Source of the DNA: Corythucha ciliata
Taxonomy: Eukaryota > Arthropoda > Insecta > Hemiptera > Tingidae
DNA: 64,000 nucleotides
Reading direction: 5' to 3'
NCBI GenBank assembly: GCA_038030265.1
Contig: CM075937.1
Coordinates: 35,754,198 to 35,818,197 of the forward strand
A program made the translations under genes and the position numbers. Positions 21,401 through 31,404 of this stretch are shown piece after piece. A model generated the notes under the pieces. The model was not told the DNA's origin. It worked only from the letters and a program-made list of their open reading frames with translations, and did not search any database. Each line of letters begins with the position of its first letter. The stretch's first letter is position 1.

Positions 21401-23414
21401 TAGAGCAGAATTTTATGTAAATGGAAAACGCTATTAGAGTCAGTTTCGCAGATTTTGCTTGTTCGAAAATCAAATAGGCGCCCTACTTTTTCCTGCAGCT
21501 GCAAGGTATTCTCTAAAACCATTTTCACGTCTCATCCCCATATTCAGGGCTGTCGAGAAAAGATTCCGGCCGGGGGATGGAACTCAATGGGGTCCAATCA
21601 AAGATACTCCCCCCCCCCTAACTGCATTATTATATGCTACAACTCCAAATATTTTAAACCACAAAAAAGGGACCACAGCAAAGCTCTAACCCCAGGAAAT
21701 CTCCCCCTATAACCACTATGAGCTCTAACCACAGTATCTCTACAATCACAGCGAAGCTCTGAGCCCCAACAAGGACCAAAACAAAGCTCGTACCCACATA
21801 GCAAGCCTCTGGTTTTCACGAAGAAGGCTCCTCTCCCACCACTGCAAAGCTCAAAACCACACAAAGTACCTCAGTAAAGTTCCAACCCGAGCAAATGGTC
21901 CAAGCCGCAGCAAAGCTTGTACCCACAGCAAAGCACCTAATCTCAGTAAAACTATAATAACAAAGAATGCCGAAACACAGGAAAGCTCCAAACCACAACA
22001 AAAAACTCCAAATCACAACAAAGTTTCAGCCACTGTAGATCATCAACCACTCCAGGAATGGTTCAGACCACAAAACATTTCCAAACCACTGCAATGCACC
22101 AAACCACGGCAAAGCTCCAAACCACAGCAAAGTACCATCCACAGTTAGTAAAGACTCAAACCACGGAAAAAGTCCAAATCACGGCCAAGTTGCAAACCCC
22201 AACCCCAACCCCACAACATCAAAAACCTCCGATCGAAAAGTCCCAGGCACAGGAGAGCATCAACCACCGTCAAACTTTTTTATTTTCATTTATTTTTCTT
22301 CCTTCTTTTTGCTGAAGGGCCCCCAAAGTAGGCCGGGCCCGGGGGTAACGGGCCCAGTGTCCCCTCCCTATCGATAGGCCTGACCCTTTTCACGAGTCCC
22401 TAAGATCGTTTCTTCAACTGGTTAATTCGAATCGTGCAAGCCCAAAATGCGACCCGAGTGGCTACCGAAGTGCCCCCTTGAAATATCCAAAAATGAGCGT
22501 CGTTGGTCCCTGCCAATTTTTTCAAATCCAGAGCAGCCTCGTTCCTTGTACTTCACGCCGATCGATTGCGCGGTCATCGCGTGTGGGGAAATTCGTGCTG
22601 AAAACGAGCCGAAGCGGCCAAAAACACCGTCATCATGGTGAAAACCGTAAATCCGTTTGAATTTTTAGATTCTCCGCACGCCGTGAACCCCCAAAATACG
22701 CAGTTTCGTCCATTTTGAAATGGACGATTTTTTTTTTGACTCGAGATTTAAGGTTTATGAGTTCATCAAGGAGAAAAGCAGATGGCCCTAGTTAAAACGC
22801 ATCTAGGTTGGACGTCAATGGACCCTTGGACTTCAGGGTGGCCTTGAACGCCTAAATTAAGGGGAGAACTCTCGTCAAGATGACCCCCTCCCCTCATTCA
22901 TTTTCATATTCTGCCCATTCATCCCTCCTAATAGTGCAAAATAAAATATTTTTGTATGGGTGGTGGGGGGTGAGATTACGTACCACCCCGTAATCAGGAA
23001 ACCTTAAACTACGCCAATTATACATAGTACGATTGGGTGGTGGAAAGTTGGTGAATACTCGGCAGTGTTCTTGGACACAGAGGGTGTGGATAGGGAAGCT
23101 ATCTAGGTATTATTACTATAGTAATTAACGCTGTCTGTGTTTCGTGTCATCAGCGGAATATGTTGTCAAATCAGTCGTCATGCTTCAATCAGAGACAGCA
23201 GCTTTCCAAGCTTCAACGAATGGCTCAAAATACCAAGTCAAAAGTGGACCATCAAGCAATCGCTCGCCGATTATTGAGCTTCGAACTTCTCAAGGGCCGA
23301 ATCAGGTGGCACTTTATTTCTCAATTAGAATCTTTGTTAGTAATAGCTTGTGCTCTTATAAATTTGGACAGTCACGAAATAGATTCTGTGGAATTTCTAT
23401 CGTTGATTTCATAA
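18483..23414 (+). CDS. DDE_Tnp_4 transposase-like gene, ISL2EU/Harbinger type, three exons
   Basis: Exons 18483-18667, 18735-19425 and 23154-23414 join with matching phases (2, then 0) and give 378 residues. The N-terminal part is acidic with a basic patch (PCKKKRKTE, nuclear-signal-like). Next comes a helix-turn-helix-like segment typical of the family (RIVAALIKLKKNVEFNEIRD). The DDE core follows: ILDCADAPIE (first Asp), SRNYSVMTPRI, VMVDNGF (second Asp), then the C-terminal QLSKLQRMAQ, LLSFELLKGRIRW and VIACALINL. In relatives the third catalytic residue lies in a VERAIxRIK motif; here the corresponding stretch reads VDHQAIARR, i.e. Asp for Glu. The last intron is 3.7 kb and full of repeats. 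With the THAP exons upstream this resembles ISL2EU transposases. It could be an old transposon or a domesticated gene. Confidence 0.75.
19426..20030. other. Start of 3.7-kb intron, no gene recognised
   Basis: Begins with donor GTACGT. It contains a C9 tract near 19665 and otherwise unremarkable sequence. Confidence 0.35.
20031..20718. mobile_element. 688-bp fold-back element with about 190-bp arms
   Basis: The left arm from CGCACGTGAACCTG (20031) to about 20220 pairs with the right arm from about 20530 to CAGGTTCACTTGCATGCG (20718). Landmarks pair in mirror order: CATAACG...ACCACGA, AATAGACGGGT/ACCCATCTATT, CAACTTCACGTAAC/GTTACGTGAAGTTG, AAACGATTCC/GGAATCGTTT. There is no coding capacity. 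Confidence 0.75.
20720..21290 (+). repeat. Degenerate tandem repeat, class B
   Basis: About sixteen units such as TTTCAAAAACCAAATTGCTT alternating with GGGTTTTGTTC. Open frames at 20745-21303 on both strands are produced by the repeat. Confidence 0.6.
21547..22383. mobile_element. hAT-like element with AACCACAGCAAAGCTC array (class E)
   Basis: Left end CAGGGCTGTCGAG and right end (read inward) CAGGCCTATCGATAGGG are similar inverted termini next to G/C-rich segments. The body at 21640-22270 is an array of about 20-bp units such as AACCACAGCAAAGCTC. Flanking 8-mers (CCCATATT, ACCCTTTT) do not match, so the boundaries are provisional. Confidence 0.45.
22384..23153. other. End of the 3.7-kb intron
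   Basis: No recognised repeat or domain. It ends in the acceptor TTTCGTGTCATCAG used by the last transposase exon. Confidence 0.35.
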
Positions 23415-23577
23415 GCAGGTCTTAAGGCGTTACCAAATTCTCCACTCGAGTGGTCGGAAATCGTTGACCATGCACATTTTTTGTACTATTTTTATTTAGT
23501 TCCTAGCTTTCAGCGCACGATGGAACGACTCGAATTGTTTTCGGAATAGCATGAAAATGATACGTTCGTATTATTAG

Positions 23578-23693
23578 GACTGTTGCAGCAAGGTGTTGGG
23601 AATATGTTCGGAGCAGAATTGCCATGGGACCAGCCAATAAAATGTAATCAACTTAAATTTTATTGGCTGGTTCCACACCTTGCTGGAACAGTC
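23578..23693. mobile_element. 116-bp fold-back element
   Basis: Outer arms GACTGTTGCAGCAAGGTGT and ACACCTTGCTGGAACAGTC; inner arms ACCAGCCAATAAAAT and ATTTTATTGGCTGGT around a short loop. It starts 160 bp after the transposase stop. Confidence 0.7.
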
Positions 23694-23797
23694 TTTTTAT
23701 AACATATTCTGCTTGCTCTCGCCTTAGGTTATAATAAACGTAGGAAGTTAGGTTAAATCAAAGCTTTGAAAGATTTTGGATTTAAGGATGTGACAAA

Positions 23798-24268
23798 GGG
23801 ATGATTCTGTAACCTCGTGGTCACCTGATTTATTTGTATAAGTGACTTACTACTGTAAATCCGATACATGAATAAGTATTTACCTTACCAACCTGAAATG
23901 TTTTGGAAATGATCGTAAATCGTCTGTTTATAACGCTCCGAAACGGTTGCACCCGTTTTCCTGTGCCCCGCAACCAATAACTCCTATCGAGTAAACTCGA
24001 TCTCGAGTTAGCGACGTAGTATCGCGTTCCATAATCCGATTCCATAATAGACGACACAATTGAAGTTGCACCTAGCGGATTGCTATACCACTTGAGTCTC
24101 TAATAATAATTAAAATAAACAAAAGTCAAAGGATAACAATAGTTTACTTCAGATCGTTAACTGCAGGATAACGCGTTGAAATTCAATAGGAAACTCGAAG
24201 AAGCTAAAAATTTGGCCTCATACTTCTTTCGATCTCGATTCTACTCGATTTGAGTTACTGAATCACCC
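23798..24268. mobile_element. 471-bp MITE, GGGTGATTCTGTAAC family, copy 1
   Basis: Termini GGGATGATTCTGTAAC and GTTACTGAATCACCC are inverted. The family recurs at 48356-48836 with the same termini and similar size but a diverged interior. The centre contains TCGAGTAAACTCGA, a perfect palindrome. No clear target duplication. Confidence 0.65.
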
Positions 24269-24461
24269 AGGGACAGATTTTATGAGACTCCGATTTTATT
24301 GGGTTTGTAAAGCTTTATTTTCGTTAAGTAATATTTGATTGACTGTTATTGGCTAGTGGATTTTTAAGAATTATTTTTATCTAATTTTATTAATTAATTA
24401 TTTTTAATTGGAATTTACTGTTTTTAAAGGTTATGTATTAGTTAAACTATTAGTTGGTTCA

Positions 24462-24705
24462 TGTTACTTTATCATTTATGAAAACGTCGCACGTACGCCG
24501 TTTTGTGTTTATAAGGCAGGGCGTGAAAGAACATTTTCCCCTGTACTAGTGTAATCTCCTCTGGGGGAACTCCTGTTGTCGAGCATACGCGCCTTGTCAC
24601 GCCGGTCTTTATCCCTCTTTCCGAATAGGCCTGTCTTGGTGTTTGTGTGTCCCACACCTCCGCTCGCCGCTCAACTCCGTTCATAACTGGTGATATCGAC
24701 GACAT
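24462..24705 (+). mobile_element. Possible solo LTR with tRNA-Trp-like primer site
   Basis: TGTTACTTT at 24462 to GTTCA at 24683 could be an LTR. It is followed after four bases by TGGTGATATCGACG, which resembles TGGTGACCCCGACG, the primer site complementary to insect tRNA-Trp used by some Ty3/gypsy elements. The segment is more GC-rich than its flanks. No second LTR or pol domain is seen. A 90-codon minus-strand frame spans it but has no recognisable domain. Confidence 0.3.
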
Positions 24706-25389
24706 CCCGAATCTGGCCCCTAAGCAATAAGAAAGAAACCCCAAGTAAATAAAATGGCCTTCAAAAGTCGTCGATTCAGCCCTTTAAGGGGGGTTACTTC
24801 CTAAAATTAAGCGTCTGTTCCGGGAATTCCGAAATCCCCCCCCCCCAGTCGTGCTTTTATGAAGTTCATCGTTTTGAACCCCCATGATTTTACGGTGTTT
24901 ATTAGTCCAAAAATGTTGATTTTGAACTAAAAACAGAACGTGATTGTTAATTTTGCATGAACATTGGAAATGTGTGATTACCTTTTTTCTTACAACGCCT
25001 TTGAACTCCAGTGCAACGTACGTGTGATTACATCTTAATTGGTCATAATGGGACGATGTCTAATTTTAAAACTTGCCTGAAATGTTCTGTGTGTTTATTT
25101 CAATAATTGAATGTATAAAAATTTTGGTGTTTAAGCATGTATTTGATTGTATTATTAAGGGGGAGTTGCACGGGTGATTCCTCGACCCCCCCCCCTTCTC
25201 CAATCAACCCTCGTCTACTACTCGGCATACATTTTCTGGCCTTATTTCTGTACCAATCTTGGTTTTTAAGGACTCGTTTTAATCTTCAGGAAATTCCGCA
25301 TACGCAGTGATCTTCACTGATCAGGTATTTAAAATGCTCAGATCGAGGTTACATTTTGCCTACAACAAACCAGACGGGTTTTCCTCAGA
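24706..25389. other. Intergenic, nothing recognised
   Basis: Contains C tracts near 24838 and 25190 of the kind seen next to transposon ends in this window. No gene seen. Confidence 0.35.
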
Positions 25390-25800
25390 GTGTTTTCTCT
25401 ACTGACCAGGTTACTGGTAATGGTTCGACTTCGAATCAACCTAAACTTTTGCATACGATTTACGCGTGGGTCAATACGACTTGCCATGAAATTTAATCCC
25501 GTTCGGTTGAGGGAAACTCGGGAAATCCTACTGACCAGGTACTTACAATCGCCGTTTTGGCCAAAGAGTAAATCGTATGCCAAATTTCAGCTTGATCCGA
25601 GCATTTCAAGTGCCCGGTCAGTAGATAAAACCCTGGTCAGTAAATTAGACACTCCCGGATTTTCCCGAGTTTGCCGCAACCGATTGAGATTTCAGTGCAA
25701 GTCGTATTGACCCACGCGTTAGTTGTTTGCGAAATTTCAGCTCGTACCGAGCGTTGTAAGTACCCGGTCAATAGAGATAACTCTGGGTCAGTAAATTAGG
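25390..25800. mobile_element. About 410-bp fold-back element
   Basis: ACGCGTGGGTCAATACGACT near 25463 pairs perfectly with AGTCGTATTGACCCACGCGT near 25700. Further out, CTACTGACCAGG motifs (25400, 25529) face CCTGGTCAGTA/CCCGGTCAGTA motifs (25606, 25630, 25760). The open frames here follow the palindrome and are not genes. Confidence 0.65.
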
Positions 25801-26387
25801 CACTCTCCTCTCGGTCTAACAGTGATGTGACAGGCCTTGCTTAGAAAGTGGTATTTCAGAAAATGAGCTCACAGTGATTTATAATTCACACAATCATGTC
25901 AAATTGCCTTGACATTTAAAAAATCACAGGGATTTTAGTGCGTGTCACTGTCACGTGCCGGTCTAGTATAAATTGGTCCCTAGAAATTGTGAGAATAATA
26001 TTTTTATTTTTGCCGAACAAAATTGTCACGTCTCTATTTTCACTGTTCGTCACTATTTAGCGTGAATCAAGCTTAAACTGGCATTACCGACAATTACAAT
26101 TTTCACGTAGAATACCATGAAAAGTGAAGAGAAAGTCGGAACAAGAAACGCACAGTTTGAAACCTAGAGCGCTCTCATTTTAAACTTTGCGACCTCTGGT
26201 GCGAGCAAAACGCGAAACTTTCCTTGAAACCGCAGTTTTGTACAATGATAAGAGAAGAGTGAAGCAACTTGGTATCTATACAAATTTGGGCCGTGTTTTG
26301 GGACAATTTTAAAATAAGGGCAAGGGTCGTTGGAATTTCCTTAATCCCTTATTGGTGTGGGCTTTATGGTGAGCGTGAAAGGGGGGC
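25801..26387. other. Region upstream of a TATA-driven gene
   Basis: No recognised repeats. It should carry upstream regulatory sequence of the gene at 26.4-27.1 kb. Confidence 0.3.
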
Positions 26388-26422
26388 TATAAAAATATAA
26401 AACACCGGCGACTCATCTTCAA
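26388..26422 (+). promoter_or_regulatory. TATA promoter
   Basis: TATAAAAATATAA at 26388, preceded by GGGGGGC. An initiator-like TTCAATTC lies about 33 bp downstream (A at 26421). Downstream sequence is T/C-rich like a 5' UTR, with a donor GTAAGT at 26615 and an acceptor TTCTGCAG ending at 26683. The start codon is at 26717. Confidence 0.5.
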
Positions 26423-26716
26423 TTCTCTATCAGATTTCAAGCGTTCCGTTTCGTTGTCATCCGTTCCCTTCATTTTTGTATTTTGATTCTCCGTGCATTT
26501 TTCGGTTTTTACCCGTTTTTTAGTTTTTCGTGAAATTTACCTGCACGCCATAACATTTTTTTAGTTTTACTGGGTATTGGGTAAAGAAGAAAACCAGCTC
26601 ATCCCTCCGTTAAAGTAAGTGAAATGTTTTTTAATCATCCCTCCATGCATGATCGGAAGCTCTAATGAAGGATTCTTCTGCAGATTGCTCGGATAAACCC
26701 ACCAAGGACAACCAAT

Positions 26717-27078
26717 ATGTCTTCGGAAGGAAGAAAACGGCTACGTGACTTGCCAAAAGGCGATTTGTCGTCGCAAAGTAGGGAAATTATTCTGCATGTA
26801 CTCGATTTCGTTAAAAAAATGAAGGATCCGGACTTCAGGGAAAGTCTCAATTTCAACAAATGCCAAGAACTAACGGCATCAATTTGTCATGTCAGTTTGA
26901 GGTCCGTAAAACAATAAGAAGTTTTCTTATAGATGATGTAGTTTAAAAGAGATTTGTTTTAATTTTATCCAGATCCGTCCAGCGTTGCGTCGAGAAAAAG
27001 TCCCATGCCGGCGGAGAAAAAATACCTTCTCCGAGGAGTAGTTATCGTAGAGCTTCGATGTCTACCATTAATCAGTAA
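26717..27078 (+). CDS. Helix-turn-helix protein, transposase N-terminus-like
   Basis: Exons 26717-26901 and 26973-27078 join in phase 2 to give 96 residues. Motifs such as LSSQSREIILHVLDFVKKM, then ELTASICHVSLRSVQRC, then GGEKIPSPR, resemble the N-terminal helix-turn-helix region of Tc1/mariner-like DDE proteins of insects. The frame stops at TAA 27076. Just after it, in another frame, comes LPALEKDVVRRSVLLK ending at a GTACGC donor; this resembles the next conserved segment (LDDFDxxVIRRxxxEF). That suggests a frameshift or sequence error, so the gene is probably broken or continues. Upstream are a TATA box and a 5' UTR intron. The donor of the coding intron (GTCCGT) is weak. Confidence 0.5.
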
Positions 27079-27413
27079 TCTTCCGGCATTGGAAAAAGAT
27101 GTTGTGAGGAGAAGCGTTCTTCTAAAAGTACGCGACACGAAATAAGCAAATAAGGCGGGTGTGACTCATCGGCCCTCCCATGCCCTGTTGCCACTCCGTG
27201 CGTTGTCGGTGGTGAGGTGGGTCAGGAGTAGTTTCAGTTCTCTACTTGCCATTTCCAGCAAAATGACAATTATTTATTATTTTAAAATAAGCATAAAAAA
27301 ATTGAAATGGTTAAAATATATTAATATTGACATAATGTTGGTATTTAAAATTCACGATATTCACAATATGGGTTATTGATTATACAAAATTAAGCTATTT
27401 ATTTGCAATATTA
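27079..27413. other. Downstream of the helix-turn-helix gene, AT-rich
   Basis: Apart from the short out-of-frame segment noted for the preceding gene (about 27079-27130), no feature is recognised. Confidence 0.35.
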
Positions 27414-28242
27414 GGGGTATTCATGAAAAATGTTAAACCTTGTATTTGTTATATGCTAATTTGGAAACCCTTGAAAACTTATTTTTGAATTAAGAAATCG
27501 ACGCTTATTTTTAAAAAAGTAAAATTAAAATCAAGTCCAAGTTTCCGCTCTGCTACCGGAATAAATAAAATAGGCTATTTATGACCCCGTAAATTGAGAT
27601 TTTCAGAAACCACATGACAATTTCCAAGCTAATTTTAAGTTTCTGGAGAAAAATGGCCGTTTACGTACCGTGGCCAGTTATTTACAGTTACAAATGATCA
27701 GTATTTGGAGCCTAATAATAGTCAATTTGGGGTAAAATATCATCTAAAATTAATTAATTATATATTATTAAAATTAATGTCACCGGACCACAGGGAAGGG
27801 TAAGCTTTTATATTCATCCCAGTAAACCGACTTTGAGGATCAAATTACAAATTGCTTAATCGAATTAGAGAACTAGAATGATAACCGAGTGTGATCGGCA
27901 TTTCAGTGCAAAGACAAACCATTCGAAACAATGAAAACTGGCATGGTGAAAGGCAGCCACGAGAAATGATTTTCAGACTATATCGACATGTGAGGGGGTC
28001 ACAATCAAAAAGTGCCGAAGCACTTGGAAAGGTGGAGAAGGCAGTAGGTTGATATAAACTTGCTTCTGTATTTTTATAGATATAAGGGGTATTCATGCTC
28101 TGGAGTTTAGCATATGTTATCGACGTAAACCCTGTTATTTCGTATTTTTTGTATTCAGCTTCTCCGTTTCTATGGCCTTACCCATCTGTTCGGAATTTAG
28201 CAAATAACAAATACAAGGTTTAACATTTTTCATGAATACCCC
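27414..28242. mobile_element. 829-bp TIR element with TA target duplication
   Basis: GGGGTATTCATGAAAAATGT at the left and its complement ACATTTTTCATGAATACCCC at the right, with the inverted match continuing through AAACCTTGTATTTGTTAT. TA dinucleotides flank both ends (27412-27413, 28243-28244). No transposase is encoded. A third terminus-like sequence, GGGGTATTCATGCTCTGGAG, lies inside near 28087. The type looks Tc1/mariner-like. Confidence 0.75.
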
Positions 28243-29160
28243 TATAATATAATCTGAACTCACGTGTCTGACCTAGACTTCGATAAAATAATATATATAT
28301 ATTTGCACCGAGGACGTCGCGCAGAGACCAAGACAAAGAGCCCCTTAAGGGCATTTTGGCCGAGGCTGGCTGCATTTCTCAAATAAGCACGGCTTGTGAG
28401 ATTCACAAACCATGTTTGGCGCATATCGAAACACTCGAAAAAATTGCACAAATCACTCATTTTTAGCCACTTTGAGAGTCAACGTTTTTCGGAAACGCGT
28501 GAATATTCCCGGCCCAATTGGTTCACTGTCCGCGTAGCTGAACATCTTCAGGATCATCTTTGAGAGGGGGGGAGGGTGTATTTATTCCCAGCCCAACCTT
28601 CCTGCATGCCCGGATTTCGGCAAGAAAGAGTGAAAAAAATTAAATCCTTTACAGTGGCTCGAGCCATCGCGTTTTAGCTGATGAAGGGTCATCACTACCC
28701 TGGCTGTACAATAATTTTTCTTCGGGGGGGGGGGGGAGTCGGAGTAAGATACTAATTGGTCGAATGAAGTAATAATTTAAATTTTTGTACGATGTACTAG
28801 ATTTATAATTTATATGGGACAATGGAATATGGGAATGGGAGGGAATATCTTCTCCATTAATTCAGTAATTTCAGGTAAAATCCTGAGAGGTTTCCGATTT
28901 TTGAAAGTGTTCTTATATCTTAGTAGAAATAATTATAGAAAGAAATATTTATGTTTTGAACAGTCTTGAGGAATACGGCACCTTTCCCACAACCGATTGC
29001 TACAGTAAATTCCGGGCCAACGAATTTCATTCACCGATATTTGTTGATGGAACGTGTTACGGGGGTAGAAAGATTGGGCCGAGCCCCGATCCCTCGAGGG
29101 GAAAAATAAGAACCATTGCCAGCCATAATTTTTTGTACTTTAGTTGGGGGGGGGGGGTGA
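28243..29160. other. Intergenic with a long G tract, no gene recognised
   Basis: G-rich runs near 28566 and 28726-28736. Sequence at 28960-29050 has an open plus-strand frame without a recognised domain. Confidence 0.35.
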
Positions 29161-29161
29161 T

Positions 29162-30152
29162 TTTGGCTGTGCCAATAATCACGGAAGGAGAAAGTAGGAA
29201 GGGTGTGCGACTTTGGCTGAGCCAATAACCACGGAAGGAAAAAAGACGAAAGATGGAAAGAGTTAAAGGGGTTTACTCGGTCTCAGCCTCGTAAGCCGCA
29301 AGAAAATCGTCGTGACTGTGTAAATCGATGAAATCGGTAGATCTCTCGCACGTGAGGAACTCGTCATCCGACGTCGATGTTAAGGCCAACGAGTCGTTTG
29401 GGGTTTGATCAGTCGCCGCGGAGGTTCAGGTTGCGATGACGGTAAAGAAATAGCGACGGCTCGATATTCGCCGGGAAAGGGACTCGTAGGTTGAAGAAGT
29501 CGACGATTATGGTCGTATCGGACCAACACGGGAATCGGGCAGCCACACGTAGAACGGGTCACCGTTTTACAATTTCGACAGATTTTCAGACGGGCAAGTT
29601 TAGGCCGAGCTGAAGAGAGAGAAGAAGGGACAACAGCCGAGGGAGGATCTGAATCGGCTGAGGAGAAGAAACGTGCGACGAAGGAAGTTCCCGGGAAGGA
29701 GAAGTTGATCGAGAGGCCGAACAAACTTCGGGGGTAGGAACCTCTGGTGGCTGAGCCAATCAGAGAGGTTTCGCACGACGCTCGGGGAAGAGCGCTTGGA
29801 ACGAACGAGCCGAAGAAGCGCTATAGCGCTTATAGACTTGCGTGGTCGATCCGTGGTGAAAAAAGAAAATTAACCAGAAGAGTTTGGCTGAGCCAAAATA
29901 CTCTACGGGAAAAGGTGGTAGAAAAGACAGTAAGATAAAGCAGTCGACTCCCGGAGAAGGAGTGTGAAGAGAAGACGCTTTAGGAAAGGAAAACGTACGA
30001 GCCAAGACGGACTGTCTTAGGCCGGTGAAAAAAACGTTCTTCCGGAGGCTGGCTGGGCCAGTAATCCTCATCGAGACGTTGACGGGAGGATACCTGAACG
30101 CAGGGCAGAACAGGTATTAAGGAAGGGGAGACCTTTTGTTGGCTGAGCCAAT
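29162..30152. repeat. Recurrent TTGGCTGAGCCAA palindromes
   Basis: Inverted pentamers TTGGC/GCCAA with a 3-base spacer occur at about 29162 (GGCTGTGCC variant), 29212, 29746, 29883, 30050 (GGCTGGGCC variant) and 30138. The first two lie in a 50-bp direct repeat (GCCAATAATCACGGAAGGAG / GCCAATAACCACGGAAGGAA). The recurrence within 1 kb is beyond what I would expect by chance. Confidence 0.6.
29273..29724 (-). pseudogene. Possible coding remnant on the minus strand
   Basis: A minus-strand frame at 29724-29380 contains a Cys cluster (ICRNCKTVTRSTCGCPIP) and Pro/Ser-rich sequence. A second frame continues to 29273 as DDEFLTCERSTDFIDLHSHD and ends AYEAETE-stop. The two frames do not join without a shift. 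The acidic tail looks coding-like, but I recognise no domain; a retroelement or unknown host gene remnant are both possible. Confidence 0.25.
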
Positions 30153-30660
30153 CGAAGGGGGAGGTACACCGTTCTTCACCAACACGACTTTGAGAAAAGC
30201 CAGTGAAGAAGGTTTTTGAATAAAGCTCGTAGGCTCGACTATAATTTAATAGGAGCGAGCAAGTTTTTCCTGTGGAGAGGAAAAATAAAGAGACAAGCCT
30301 TTTGGAAAGCACCCCGGCAAGGGTATGAGAAGAACGAAGAGTTAAAAAAAAGAATGAAGCGGAGAGACGAGGACGAGATCGAAAGAAAACCAAGCGACGG
30401 TTCAGGAGTCGTCGAACGAATGCTCACTCTCGGTCTCAGTTGGGGGGCCTTCAGCCAAGGTCTTATCCGTGCCGTTGTACCTCGTACCTCCAACTTCGGG
30501 ATCGCAGACGGTGATGACTTCAAGACGAATTATTCCAAACTTCTCAAGGTTTCAAAAGCTAGTGTCGGTTAACGCAGACGGTATGAAAAGACATCAATTC
30601 GCATCGAGAGCAGGAAGCACGAAGCAGAGTGTGTTGAAATTTTGATTTGACTGAGAGCCG

Positions 30661-30672
30661 TATTTATATTTT
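30661..30672 (-). promoter_or_regulatory. TATA-like element on the minus strand
   Basis: Read on the minus strand, AAAATATAAATA lies upstream of the possible minus-strand coding region. A TCAGTC motif (30654-30649) is only about 15 bp away, too close for a standard TATA-initiator pair. Weak evidence. Confidence 0.2.
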
Positions 30673-31404
30673 GGAGATCCTTTGTGATTGGTTCTTGAAA
30701 TGGAAACAGAAAAATTGGAGAGATCTGATAGGCTCGCATAGTGAAAAGTTAAAAAAGATGTTTTGTCGAGTCAGCAAGATTTTTGGAAGTAGAAACAGGA
30801 GCTGAGGGGTTAGGAGGGCCGCGCCCTTCCGTCGTCTGAAAGAAAGCCGCTAGAGAGCGAGAGAAGTCAGTAAGTGAAGTAAAAGGATAAAGATTTAGAA
30901 AGAAAGAAAAAAGATTTAGAACGTTCATAATTTTGAGTAGGTAAGATAATTACCGTCCGGTAACAAACGCTTCCATGCTTCCAAGCCCGTCCATAAGACC
31001 GTGCGACCAAGCACCCATAGACCCTGGCCTAAATAATGCGCATATAATATCCAGGAAAATGAAATGAATTCATGCATGAGGTTTTATGGTGATGCAGGAT
31101 GATCTGCTTTAGTTTCTAGAACAAATCCCTATAAATCCCACAGGCGTAGCAAGTGGCGTGCGGCGTGTGCGGTCCGCACCGGGCATCACTACCCTGGGGG
31201 AATCAAACCCGCTGTTTTGTTATGCGATCACCGCTACCTAGGAATAGGAAAAAAGAACGTGAATTTGTAAGGGAACGTTTTTAGCGAAGACATCGGCCGA
31301 CGGCCGCAACATTACGGCACGCCTTGCGCCTTCTTAGGAAACCCAAGCAGTAAGCAGCTAAGCTCCCCACCGATCCAACACGCAACATCGGTTGATGGGT
31401 GGGC
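30673..31404. other. Intergenic, includes one transposon-like end
   Basis: At 31142-31200, ACAGGCGTAGCAAG followed by CCGCACCGGGCATCACTACC mirrors GGGCATCACTTGCCC and TTGCTACGCCCCTA at 37468-37503. The two may be ends of one outer element. No gene seen. Confidence 0.35.

Noticed and set aside
29162..30152. NFI/CTF binding sites
   Set aside because: The half-sites are separated by 3 rather than 5 bases.
30216..30572. 118-codon plus-strand basic frame
   Set aside because: Overlaps two minus-strand frames of similar length; composition is explained by the purine-rich strand; no domain.
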